A stretch of 52,187 nucleotides of DNA from Candidatus Dormiibacterota bacterium. Lineage in GTDB: Bacteria; Chloroflexota; Dormibacteria; Aeolococcales; Aeolococcaceae. The translations under genes were made by a program, and so were the position numbers. Each line of letters opens with the position of its first letter. Within the stretch, counting starts at the first letter, position 1. The stretch covers positions 1 to 52,187 of the forward strand of contig PMOL01000018.1 of NCBI GenBank assembly GCA_003162415.1, in the 5' to 3' direction. Positions 43,179 to 50,798 of this stretch are shown in pieces. The notes beneath the pieces are model-generated. The model was not told the origin of the DNA. It ran no database searches and worked only from the letters and a program-made list of their open reading frames with translations.

Positions 43179-44098
43179 CGTTCACCCAGCCCACATCCGC
43201 CGGCGATCGCACCGGGATGTTGGTCGACGGACATATCCATGCGTGCGCTCCTGGGACCACACTGCTCAACCTTCTCGGCGACGACGGCACGCGCCTCGCC
43301 GCGGAAGGCGACCAATTGCGTCGAGATCCACAGGACGTGGTCGAGCTCGACGCCGTCCGAGTGCTCGCCCCGATACCCCGACCACCGACGGTGCGCGACT
43401 TCTACGCGTTCGAGCAGCACGTGCGCACCGCGCGCCAGCGACGCGGGCTCGAGATGGATCCCGATTGGTACGAACTGCCCGTCTTCTACTTCAGCAACCC
43501 CTATGCGATCTCCGGACCGGACGTTGATGTCGCGATCCCGCCGGGATGCATGGAGATGGACTACGAACTGGAGGTCGCGGCGGTGGTCGGCGTAGGCGGC
43601 GCTGACCTCGATCCCGAGACCGCGGAGCAGAGCATCGCCGGCTACTGCGTGATGAACGACTGGAGTGCGCGTGACATTCAGCGCCGCGAGATGAAGCTGA
43701 GCATGGGGCCGGTGAAGGGCAAGGACTTTGCAACATCACTTGGACCGGTCTTCGTCACGCCCGACGAGCTCGAGGACACGCGGCGCAACAAGAGCTTCGA
43801 CCTCGAGATGACCGCAAGCGTGAATGGCGTCGAGTATTCGCGCGCGTCGCTTGCGGATATCTACTGGAGCTTCGGCGAGATGATCGCGTACGCGTCGCGC
43901 GGAACCCGTGTGGAGACGGGAGACATCATCGGCTCCGGCACGTGCGGAACAGGGTGCATCCTCGAGCTGTCGCTGGTGCACGGCGTCGAACGGTATCCGT
44001 GGTTGCAGCCCGGCGATGTCGTTGAGCTGAGCGTCGAGCGGTTGGGAACACTCCGCAATCGGGTGGTTGCCGGCTCGGCGTTGCGTCCGCTGCGATGA
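43166..44098 (+). CDS. Fumarylacetoacetate hydrolase family protein
   Basis: The 310-residue enzyme has FYAFEQHVRTARQRRG, then the metal site MEMDYELEVAAVVG, followed by GYCVMNDWSARDIQRREM and KGKDFATSLGPVFVT. All are conserved in the FAA hydrolase fold that cleaves fumarylacetoacetate or related 2-oxo-acid esters. With hmgA in the window, the last step of tyrosine breakdown is the favoured role. Acylpyruvase-type substrates are possible too. It overlaps the peptidase gene by 13 bp and is followed by the DinB-fold gene through an ATGA overlap. Confidence 0.85.
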   Translation: MRWVTFTQPTSAGDRTGMLVDGHIHACAPGTTLLNLLGDDGTRLAAEGDQLRRDPQDVVELDAVRVLAPIPRPPTVRDFYAFEQHVRTARQRRGLEMDPDWYELPVFYFSNPYAISGPDVDVAIPPGCMEMDYELEVAAVVGVGGADLDPETAEQSIAGYCVMNDWSARDIQRREMKLSMGPVKGKDFATSLGPVFVTPDELEDTRRNKSFDLEMTASVNGVEYSRASLADIYWSFGEMIAYASRGTRVETGDIIGSGTCGTGCILELSLVHGVERYPWLQPGDVVELSVERLGTLRNRVVAGSALRPLR

Positions 44099-44592
44099 GC
44101 ACCGCCGACGTGTACCTCGCGCGCCTCGACACCGTCGAAGCCCGCCTCGTCGCGGCTTCTGCAGCTGAGCCGCCGCCCGGCTCGCTCACCGGTGTTGATG
44201 CCGACACTGGCGAGCGTTGGGAACGCGGCCAGGTCTGGGCGCATCTTTCCGAGTTCATCCCGTACTGGATCGCCGAGGCGCGGCCGCTGCTCCAGGAGCA
44301 GCCGTCCGATGGCCTCGTACCATTCGGGCGGACCAAGCGCGACCCCGAGCGCATCGGCGCAATCGAGCGAAACCGGCATCAGCCGGTGTCGGTGCTGTGG
44401 GCCGACACGCGCACGGACATCGCCGCGCTTCGCGTTTTCCTGGCGATGATCGGGCCCGACCAGTGGGCGATCAACGGCATGCATCCGACACTCGGGCCGA
44501 TGACCGTTGACGAGCTTGTGGAGCGGTTCCTGGTCGGCCACCTCGAGGAGCACGCCGATCAACTCGAAGGGATGGTCACCGCCGGGAGTTAG
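44095..44592 (+). CDS. DinB-superfamily protein, candidate thiol-dependent isomerase
   Basis: The 165-residue four-helix protein has GQVWAHLSEFIPYWIAEARP and HLEEHADQLEGM. The His residues at these places match the metal triad of DinB/mycothiol-dependent maleylpyruvate isomerase folds. It is coupled to the fumarylacetoacetase-family gene (ATGA). Maleylacetoacetate isomerase would be the missing step between HmgA and FAA hydrolase. A DinB enzyme using mycothiol or another thiol could fill it, which is inference. Confidence 0.7.
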   Translation: MSTADVYLARLDTVEARLVAASAAEPPPGSLTGVDADTGERWERGQVWAHLSEFIPYWIAEARPLLQEQPSDGLVPFGRTKRDPERIGAIERNRHQPVSVLWADTRTDIAALRVFLAMIGPDQWAINGMHPTLGPMTVDELVERFLVGHLEEHADQLEGMVTAGS

Positions 44593-44981
44593 TGGTGCTT
44601 CTTGCGGCGATGCCCCCGCGGGAGCGCTTCCGGTGGGGCGGTCGGTTCCGCCGCTGGGAGCGGCGCGTCAACCAAACCGGCAGCCTCAAGCGCGCCCGGC
44701 TCGTCCATCCAACTCCGAGCCTTGAGCGGTGGGCGGAACAAACGCGTGAGACGTCGATGCGCGTTGCGGCGGAATATCTCCGCCTCGCTGACCGTGAAGT
44801 CGGGCAGGTACGGGGGGGCGTCCGAGCCCGGGCCCGTCGGCCCTACTCCGTCTGGATACGGCCGGTTGGTCCCGATCGCAGGGTCGGTGTTCGACTCGCC
44901 CTTGAGCCCGTACCAGAACAGCAGCAACAGGAACGCGAGGATGCATCCGACCAAAACGAGCAGGGCGACCACATCAGCCAT
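44589..44981 (-). CDS. Single-pass membrane protein of unknown function
   Basis: The 130-residue protein has one N-terminal membrane helix (VVALLVLVGCILAFLLLLFWYGL), a Gly/Pro-rich linker and a basic His/Lys-rich C-terminus (RGHRRKKHH). ATG 44981 is chosen. GTG 44987 and TTG 45008 are in frame. Its stop overlaps the convergent DinB-fold gene by 4 bp. No family is recognised. Confidence 0.5.
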   Translation of the reverse strand: MADVVALLVLVGCILAFLLLLFWYGLKGESNTDPAIGTNRPYPDGVGPTGPGSDAPPYLPDFTVSEAEIFRRNAHRRLTRLFRPPLKARSWMDEPGALEAAGLVDAPLPAAEPTAPPEALPRGHRRKKHH

Positions 44982-45048
44982 GGTCACCGTCTGGGGCCTC
45001 GACGTCAACGAGCAGGCTGACGCCGCTTAGACTGGCATGAGCCCACGC

Positions 45049-45138
45049 GGAGGGATGCCGGAGCGGTTGAACGGAGCGGTCTTGAAAACCGCAGGGGCCG
45101 CCAAGCCCCCGGGGGTTCGAATCCCTCTCCCTCCGCCA
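45049..45138 (+). tRNA. tRNA-Ser (anticodon UGA), likely integration target
   Basis: The class II tRNA has acceptor GGAGGGA/TCCCTCC, anticodon stem GCGGT/ACCGC around CTTGAAA (anticodon TGA), a long variable arm and GGTTCGAATCC, and ends in encoded CCA (45136-45138). A tyrosine integrase starts 118 bp downstream in the same direction, the usual position for an attL overlapping the tRNA 3' end. Confidence 0.93.
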
Positions 45139-45168
45139 AAAACCCTTGTCGAATAAGGGTTTCCGCCA
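45133..45168 (+). repeat. Hairpin flanked by CCGCCA at the tRNA end (candidate att site)
   Basis: After the tRNA end, AAACCCTT (45140-45147) and AAGGGTTT (45155-45162) form a perfect 8-bp stem with a 7-nt loop. CCGCCA occurs on both sides, at 45133-45138 and 45163-45168. This may be part of the attachment region. No second att copy was found in the window. Confidence 0.4.
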
Positions 45169-45216
45169 TTAGTAGACAGTACCGCTAGTTTGTAAATCCT
45201 ACCTCGGATACCCAGC

Positions 45217-45235
45217 GTACCCCAATTGTACCCCA
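45217..45235 (+). repeat. Two 8-bp direct repeats before the integrase gene
   Basis: GTACCCCA occurs at 45217-45224 and 45228-45235, 11 bp apart, on one face of the helix. They lie just upstream of the -10 box TATGCT (45244-45249) of the integrase gene, so they may be integrase arm sites or excisionase/repressor sites. Confidence 0.45.
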
Positions 45236-45256
45236 GTTTCAGGTATGCTCTGGGCG

Positions 45257-46408
45257 ATGACTGCCACGCGACGCGGCAACCTTGAAGGGAGCATCCGCCA
45301 GCGGTCCACGGGTCTCTGGGAGGCCCGCGTTGCACTCGGGACAAATCCGGACGGGACCAACCGTCGCCGGTCCTTTTACGGCCGCACGCGCAAGGAGGTC
45401 CTTGAAAAGCTTCAGGACAGTCTGACCGCAGAACGCCGCGGCATCCCTTCCCCAGGCGGGTCCAAGACCGTAGCTGCCTTCCTTAGCGAGTGGCTTCAAG
45501 AGGTGGAGCGGTCGCTTGCCCCCAAGACCTTTCGCCGTTACCGGGAGCTGATCGAGCACCACATCGTGCCGGAGGTCGGACGCCTCAAGCTCGGCAAGCT
45601 CACCCCGCACGACGTGACCATGATGATGCGGCGCAAGCAAGACATGGGCCTGGCCCCCCGCACCATCCATCACATGCGCGCCGTCTTGCGGCGTGCTCTC
45701 AACGTAGGCATACGACGTGGCGAACTGCACCGCAACGCCGCCGGCCTCGCCGAGCCGGTAAAGGTCACGGACCTCGACGTCGCGCTCATGCCCCCAGGTG
45801 AGGCACAGGACATCCTCGCCGCGTTCCGCGATCATCCCCTCGAACCGATCGTCGCGCTCGCTCTCTGGACCGGGTTGCGGCAGGGCGAGATCCTCGGACT
45901 CCGATGGCGCGACGTCGACGTGGAACGGCGGACGATCACCGTCGCCGGTTCGCTCCAGCGGCTCGGGGGTGAGTGGCGGTTGCTGCCACCGAAGACACGA
46001 CGATCGGCGCGAACAATCGCGATGCCGGCGCCGCTCGCCCCCGTGCTCACTGCCCATCGCGATCGACAGAACCAGCAGAGACTTCGGCTCGGACTGGCGT
46101 GGCATGAGGAGATCCCCGACCTGGTGTTTACGACTGCGATTGGGACACCGTTGACTGGCACGACCGTCACCAATCGGTTCCAGTGGACGCTGAAATCCAA
46201 GGACCTACCCGTCCGTCGCTTTCACGATCTGCGCCACGGCTGCGCGACGCTGCTGCTCGCCAGTGGCGTCGACCTCAAGACGGTCTCAGCAATCCTCGGA
46301 CACAGTACGATCGCGATCACGGCCAACACGTATGCCGGTGTCCTTCACTCGCTCCATGCGGATGCGGCTGACCGCATCACGCGCCTGCTTGCGCCAGCGA
46401 CCGCGTGA
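45257..46408 (+). CDS. Tyrosine recombinase / integrase
   Basis: The 383-residue integrase has an N-terminal AP2-like DNA-binding segment (GSIRQRSTGLWEARVALG), a SAM-like core-binding domain (TVAAFLSEWLQEVERSLAPKTFRRY) and the catalytic domain with Arg208 (TGLRQGEILGL), His323-x-x-Arg326 (HDLRHG), His349 (LGHST) and Tyr359 (NTYAG). All five key residues are present. It is adjacent to tRNA-Ser(UGA). The -10 TATGCT ends 7 nt before ATG 45257, consistent with a leaderless transcript. ATG 45245 would overlap that box. Confidence 0.95.
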   Translation: MTATRRGNLEGSIRQRSTGLWEARVALGTNPDGTNRRRSFYGRTRKEVLEKLQDSLTAERRGIPSPGGSKTVAAFLSEWLQEVERSLAPKTFRRYRELIEHHIVPEVGRLKLGKLTPHDVTMMMRRKQDMGLAPRTIHHMRAVLRRALNVGIRRGELHRNAAGLAEPVKVTDLDVALMPPGEAQDILAAFRDHPLEPIVALALWTGLRQGEILGLRWRDVDVERRTITVAGSLQRLGGEWRLLPPKTRRSARTIAMPAPLAPVLTAHRDRQNQQRLRLGLAWHEEIPDLVFTTAIGTPLTGTTVTNRFQWTLKSKDLPVRRFHDLRHGCATLLLASGVDLKTVSAILGHSTIAITANTYAGVLHSLHADAADRITRLLAPATA

Positions 46409-46439
46409 ACGTTGCAGAGATCACCGCCGCACCGCCGCG

Positions 46440-46649
46440 TTAGCGCGACCCGAAACCGTTGCCCGAGGATACCTGGTCTACGGATGTGCAGTGCTCCTCG
46501 ATCCAGCGGCAGAGTCCGTCTCGAGGCACTCTCACGGCGCGCCCCACCCTAATCACTGGGATCTCCCCGGAGCGGAGCAATGCGTACGTCCGGGTGCGGC
46601 CGAGCCGAAGTGCGACCGCAACGTCGCGCACCGTCAGTAGCATCGACAT
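46440..46649 (-). CDS. Excisionase-like helix-turn-helix protein
   Basis: The C-terminal 69 residues (MSMLLTVRDVAVALRLGRTR, then IPVIRVGRAVRVPRDGLCRWIEEHC) match the HTH_17/excisionase fold of recombination directionality factors. It faces the integrase gene (convergent, 31-bp gap). ATG 46649 is the short choice. An in-frame ATG at 46826 would add a 59-residue Pro/Arg-rich extension without clear family features. Excision of the element with the integrase is the inferred job. Confidence 0.7.
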   Translation of the reverse strand: MSMLLTVRDVAVALRLGRTRTYALLRSGEIPVIRVGRAVRVPRDGLCRWIEEHCTSVDQVSSGNGFGSR

Positions 46650-47055
46650 CGGTGCCGGCAAATACGTCCCGTTGGCCCGCGCGTGGGCGCCAAACTCAGT
46701 CGCGGGCGCAGCCACGGGCAGCGGGGTAGCGGAGTAGGTCTCTGAGCGAGTACGCCCACCCCGGCGACCTTCCGGAGTCGCCGGAACGGGTGGGGTATCC
46801 ACGGGGAAACTGAGCTGCCGCGACATGATCACCGACGACTCCATCGAGCGACACCCCGCACTATTGCAACGCGAGGAGTCGTCCCGGGCGCGCGGCGCCC
46901 AGCTATTGGACCTTCGTGCACCTGTCTCCAGGAGCGCGACCAGATCTGCAGCATGTTCTGAGCATGCCAGGTTTTTGCTCACAGACTGCTTACATTTTTC
47001 GCGGTGCCAATGTAGCCCCCTTCCGACGCCATTGAATCCCCCTAGTGCGTCCATC

Positions 47056-47496
47056 ATGACGGCATGCGTCTGTGCTGCCGCCGTGTATGCGCTGCCAGTC
47101 ACGGTCGCGAGGGTCGCAAGTCTCGCGTCTTTCGCAGGCTTTGCTATTCAAGCGGACATCGCGCATCAGATGCATCGCGCGCATGCCGCTTGGCACGCGG
47201 AGTGCGCGCGGTCAGCGTGCCACGCTGATCAAGTGGATTGCGCGAACGTCGCTCACCACGCGAAGGACGCGCGTTCAGCGGAGTTCGCGTCATCCGCGAA
47301 CCGCGCCCGGGAAAGGCCACAGCGACAATCGACGGTCTGCAGGGTCGGAGGCTTCGGCAGCGCCTCGGGCTTCCTCAGCACCATCTCTCAGTCTTGGGCC
47401 AACCGGCCATCTCCTCTCCACTTCCGACAAACGCACCTGCATCACACCTCTTGTCACCGCCTTCACGACCTCGCCCACACACATCGACCACCCTGA
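47056..47496 (+). CDS. Putative small protein made of alanine-centred tripeptide repeats
   Basis: An open frame of 146 residues begins with ATG 47056, directly followed by 28 triplets of the form x-Ala-x (for example VAR, VAS, LAS, FAG, then IAH, HAE, CAR, SAC). Ala occupies the middle place in 24 of 28. His, Cys and charged residues are frequent on both sides of Ala. The remaining 60 residues look unstructured and may not be real coding sequence. There is no ribosome-binding site. It could instead be a DNA array with 9-bp phasing inside an oriT region. Confidence 0.3.
   Translation: MTACVCAAAVYALPVTVARVASLASFAGFAIQADIAHQMHRAHAAWHAECARSACHADQVDCANVAHHAKDARSAEFASSANRARERPQRQSTVCRVGGFGSASGFLSTISQSWANRPSPLHFRQTHLHHTSCHRLHDLAHTHRPP
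47191..47222. repeat. Inverted repeat in the putative oriT region
   Basis: TGGCACGC (47191-47198) and GCGTGCCA (47215-47222) are perfect 8-bp arms with a 16-bp spacer. The arms lie inside the 9-bp-phased array. Confidence 0.5.
47283..47301. repeat. Inverted repeat in the putative oriT region
   Basis: GTTCGCG and CGCGAAC form a perfect 7-bp stem around TCATC, about 300 bp upstream of the relaxase gene. Confidence 0.5.
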
Positions 47497-47587
47497 CACG
47501 CACACAGTTGCATCGCTGATTTCTTCCAGATCAAACGTACCGAAAAAGTAAGCGCTCTGTAGGCGTTTTCTCCCTACGCTGAAGCTC

Positions 47588-47611
47588 GTGCAGGACGCGT
47601 TTCCGCGATGA
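47588..47611 (+). other. Possible leader mini-ORF coupled to the relaxase gene
   Basis: A TACGCT -10-like box (47575-47580) is followed 7 nt later by a GTG that opens a seven-codon frame (VQDAFPR) ending at TGA. That stop overlaps the relaxase ATG as ATGA. The spacing matches the leaderless starts seen elsewhere. A translated leader could couple to the relaxase, which has no clear ribosome-binding site of its own. Confidence 0.25.
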
Positions 47612-50553
47612 TCTCGATCGGCAAGCTCACCAGCGTCGAGCAGGCGGTGCGGTACCTGCGCGAGGCGGTTGCGCAGCAGCAACTCGAGTACTACACCGCC
47701 CGCGGTGAGTCGCCGGGACGCTGGACAGGACGCGGCGCGGAGGCGCTGGGACTGCGCGGCGAGGTGACTGACACCGACTTCGCGGCGGTGCTCGCCGGCA
47801 CGCACCCGCGCACGGGTGAGGACCTCGGCAAACACTGGCAGAGACAGAGTGTCGTCGCCTTCGACGTGACCGTGTCAGCACCCAAGGACGTGAGCATCCT
47901 CTACGCGCTCGGTGACGAGCGCACGCGGTCCACCATCCTGCGCATCCACGGCGAGGGCGTCCAGGCTGCCGCCGACTATCTCCAGGCCAACGCAGGCTGG
48001 GCGCGCCAGTACAACGCTGACACCAAGACCACCGAGGCGGTGCGCGCCAGGCTGGTCATGCCCGAGTTCGTGCACCGCACCGCCCGCCCGGTCACCGATC
48101 CCACAACCGGCATCGTCACCGTCGATCCACAGCTGCACACGCACATCACCGTTCCCACCTGGGTGCAGCGGCCCGACGGGACTTGGAGCCAGCTGCACAG
48201 CGAGCCCTTGTACCAGCACGCCGCCGCTGCCGGAGCCATCGCCCAGGCGGAATGGCGCGACCGTCTGGTCCGCGAGCTGGGCATCTCGACCGAGGTCGAC
48301 GGCAAGGGGTGCTTCTCGATCGTCGGCATCACCGACGCGCAGCAGCGCGAGTTCTCGCGCAGGTCGCTCCAGATCCACGCCGCCGCGGCCGCATATGACG
48401 TGACCACTCGGTCCGGGCGCGAGGTGGCCACGCTCGACACCCGCGAGGGCAAGCACGAGGTCGCGGCCTCCGAGGACCTGTTCGCCCGATGGCACGACCG
48501 TGCCGAGGGCGTCGGGCTCGACGGCGAGACGGTGCAGGCGGTGTTCGGCCGCGAGCAGGGTGCGCTGGAGCCCCGCTTCCTCGACGTGCAGCGGTCGGCG
48601 GACATCCTCGGCGTGCATGGGCTCACCGCCCGGCAGGCAACCTTCACCCGGCGCGACCTCATCCGCTCCGTGGCCTCGCATGCACCCCTCGGCATGAGCC
48701 GCGAACAGCTGGAGAGCACCGTCGAGTGGATCCTCGCCGACCGTGCCGCTGTGCAGCCCCTGCCACCGCGGCTTCGCGAGGGCGAGACCGAGCCCGAGGC
48801 GATGCTGCGCTGGACCGAGACCGGCCATGACCTCCGCTACACCACGCCGGAGATGCTCGCATTGGAGCGCGGCATGGTGGCAACGGCCCACGCGCGTGCC
48901 GGCGCGGGCGTCGGGGTGGCCCGCGCCGACACGGTCGCGGCGGCGATGGCTACGCGTCGGACGCTGACCCGCGATCAGCGAACGATGATCGAGGAGGTCT
49001 GCCTCAGCCCCGCCGGCGTGCTCGTCATCGAGGGTGACGCCGGGGTGGGCAAGACGTACGCGCTCGAGGTCTGCCGCGAAGCGTTCGATGCCTCCGGGAT
49101 CGACGTCGTCGGCTGTGCCCTGGCGGGACGTGCCGCCGAGCTCCTCGAGGAGGGATCGGACATCGCCTCGACCACCGTGGCGGCGACGCTCCATCAGCTC
49201 CAGGTCGAGCGGCTCCCCTACGGTGGCGTCCTCGTCGTCGACGAGGCCGGCATGCTCGGCGACCGCCAGCTCGCCGAGCTGGTCTCCCTGGCGGCGCGCG
49301 ACGAGGCCAAGCTGGTCGTGATCGGCGATCCCTCCCAGCTCCAGCCCATCGAAGCGGGAGCACCCATGCGCACCCTGAGCGACCACATCGGCAGGGTGGA
49401 GCTTCACGAGAACATCCGCCAGCAGGACGCCTGGGAGCGGGCGACACTGCAGCTGCTCCGCGACGGTGAGGCACGCGCCGCGTACCGCGAGTACGAACGT
49501 TACGACCGCATCCACGATGCCCACTCGGTGGCTGAGCGCCGGGTCCAGGTGATCGAGGACCACGCCCGACTCGAGGCGGGGGGACTCGACACGGTCATCC
49601 TCGCCCGGCGTCGTGATGAGGTTGCGGCGCTCAACGAGCTGGCTCACGCCCGGTCGGTGGCCGAGGGGCGAGTCCACGGCCCGGCACTCAGCGTCGGTGA
49701 CAAGGAGTACCAGGTCGGCGACCGGGTCATCTGTCTCGCCAACGAGCGCCGCGGCGCGGTCAGCAACGGCACCCGCGGCGTGGTGACCGAGGTCGACGTC
49801 GAGCGCCACACGCTCACCCTGGAGCGTCCCGACAAACGCCAGCTCACCCTCGACACCACCCACTACGACGCCATCGACCGCGGCTATGCCCTCACCGTGC
49901 ACAAGGCGCAGGGGATGACCGCCGACATCGCTCTGGTGGTGGGATCCGAGGGCGCCACCCGGGAATGGGCGTACACGGCGATGTCGCGCGCCACCCTGGC
50001 GACCCACTACTACCAGGTGTTCGCCCGGCCCGAGCGCGACACCCTCGGCGTGGAGCACTGGAAAGAAGAGAGCCGATCCGCCGAGGAGCGCACCGTGCAG
50101 GCGTGGACCCGCAGCGAGTTGAAGGAGTCGGCGCTCGACTACCCGGAGCGCTACGAGACGCCCGAGCGAATCACCGTCGAGGACGACCTCCGGGCGCTGG
50201 CCACCGATCGACAACGTGCCCTGGTCGAGATGCTCGGCGGATCCGAGCTGGCCCAGGAGGCGACCCGGGTGGAGGCCGGGGAGGAGATTGACCGCCTGGT
50301 GGCTCAGCGTGCCTACGACCAGGTGGAAGGCTGGATGCGCGAGATGGGCATGTCCGAGGATGCCGCGCACGAACTGCTTGCCCGCGCGGTGGACCGCATC
50401 GACGCGGAGGACGCCGCCGGCGGGCCGCACGACCACCTCGAGGGCACGGCCGTCGCCGGTTGGCTCACCCCCGAGATCGATGCGCAGCTGGAGGCGGCGC
50501 AACTGGAGTTCGAGCGCGAGGAGGGGATGTCACCAGAGCTCACGGCGTGGTAG
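47608..50553 (+). CDS. MobF-family relaxase-helicase (TrwC/TraI-like)
   Basis: The 981-residue protein joins a relaxase to a RecD-like helicase. The relaxase (about 1-300) has the catalytic tyrosines Tyr28-Tyr29 in LEYYTARGE, FDVTVSAPKDVS with Asp86, and the three-His metal site His156 (FVHRT), His177 and His179 (LHTHI). The helicase has Walker A GDAGVGKT near residue 475, a Walker B VVDEAGML, and the late motif ALTVHKAQGMTADIA with TAMSRAT. It would nick the element at oriT and unwind DNA for conjugative transfer. No coupling protein or type IV secretion genes are in the window, so the element may be mobilizable only. Confidence 0.93.
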   Translation: MISIGKLTSVEQAVRYLREAVAQQQLEYYTARGESPGRWTGRGAEALGLRGEVTDTDFAAVLAGTHPRTGEDLGKHWQRQSVVAFDVTVSAPKDVSILYALGDERTRSTILRIHGEGVQAAADYLQANAGWARQYNADTKTTEAVRARLVMPEFVHRTARPVTDPTTGIVTVDPQLHTHITVPTWVQRPDGTWSQLHSEPLYQHAAAAGAIAQAEWRDRLVRELGISTEVDGKGCFSIVGITDAQQREFSRRSLQIHAAAAAYDVTTRSGREVATLDTREGKHEVAASEDLFARWHDRAEGVGLDGETVQAVFGREQGALEPRFLDVQRSADILGVHGLTARQATFTRRDLIRSVASHAPLGMSREQLESTVEWILADRAAVQPLPPRLREGETEPEAMLRWTETGHDLRYTTPEMLALERGMVATAHARAGAGVGVARADTVAAAMATRRTLTRDQRTMIEEVCLSPAGVLVIEGDAGVGKTYALEVCREAFDASGIDVVGCALAGRAAELLEEGSDIASTTVAATLHQLQVERLPYGGVLVVDEAGMLGDRQLAELVSLAARDEAKLVVIGDPSQLQPIEAGAPMRTLSDHIGRVELHENIRQQDAWERATLQLLRDGEARAAYREYERYDRIHDAHSVAERRVQVIEDHARLEAGGLDTVILARRRDEVAALNELAHARSVAEGRVHGPALSVGDKEYQVGDRVICLANERRGAVSNGTRGVVTEVDVERHTLTLERPDKRQLTLDTTHYDAIDRGYALTVHKAQGMTADIALVVGSEGATREWAYTAMSRATLATHYYQVFARPERDTLGVEHWKEESRSAEERTVQAWTRSELKESALDYPERYETPERITVEDDLRALATDRQRALVEMLGGSELAQEATRVEAGEEIDRLVAQRAYDQVEGWMREMGMSEDAAHELLARAVDRIDAEDAAGGPHDHLEGTAVAGWLTPEIDAQLEAAQLEFEREEGMSPELTAW

Positions 50554-50798
50554 GCGATCATCGACGAGCGTGGAACCCAAGGAGCGCCAAACGCAGCGTC
50601 ACACTCGAGTCGCTGGAGAGGCGCCACGCTGCGGGCGAGAGCGTCCCAGGTGCATGCCCGCTCTGAGAAGCTGATCACCAGATCGAAATTAGCGAATCAT
50701 CGCCGGTCCGGTTATGTAGCGCAAACGGACGTTTACGCAACATTGCGGGGGCTTGGGAAGTTCATGTCCTGCAACAGATTTCCCCTCGCCCCGTCGCG
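50554..50798. other. 245-bp intergenic region after the relaxase gene
   Basis: No gene is seen. Imperfect arms GCGCAAAC (50719-50726) and GTTTACGC (50731-50738) pair at 7 of 8 positions. The element could end in or beyond this region, but no repeat of the tRNA-Ser 3' end is present. Confidence 0.35.

Larger units (their letters stand above)
46650..47607. other. 958-bp repeat-rich region between excisionase and relaxase genes (oriT candidate inside)
   Basis: GC content falls and no ordinary protein family is seen. It holds a strong hairpin at 46755-46794 (8-bp perfect inner stem CCGGCGAC/GTCGCCGG plus outer CCCACC/GGTGGG) and a 9-bp-phased array (47059-47310). Inverted repeats are at 47191-47222 (TGGCACGC/GCGTGCCA) and 47283-47301 (GTTCGCG/CGCGAAC). 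A plus-strand -10-like TACGCT at 47575-47580 lies 27 nt before the relaxase start. Repeats next to a MobF gene are typical of an origin of transfer. Confidence 0.45.

Noticed and set aside
45140..45162. Intrinsic terminator after tRNA-Ser(UGA)
   Set aside because: The stem is perfect but no U tract follows beyond the stem itself, so it is listed as a repeat or att candidate instead.
47059..47310. CRISPR array
   Set aside because: The 9-bp periodicity has no repeat-spacer structure and no cas genes are present.
47875..50502. 875-codon minus-strand open frame opposite the relaxase gene
   Set aside because: The relaxase has all catalytic motifs on the other strand. The antisense product is His/Val/Asp-rich noise.
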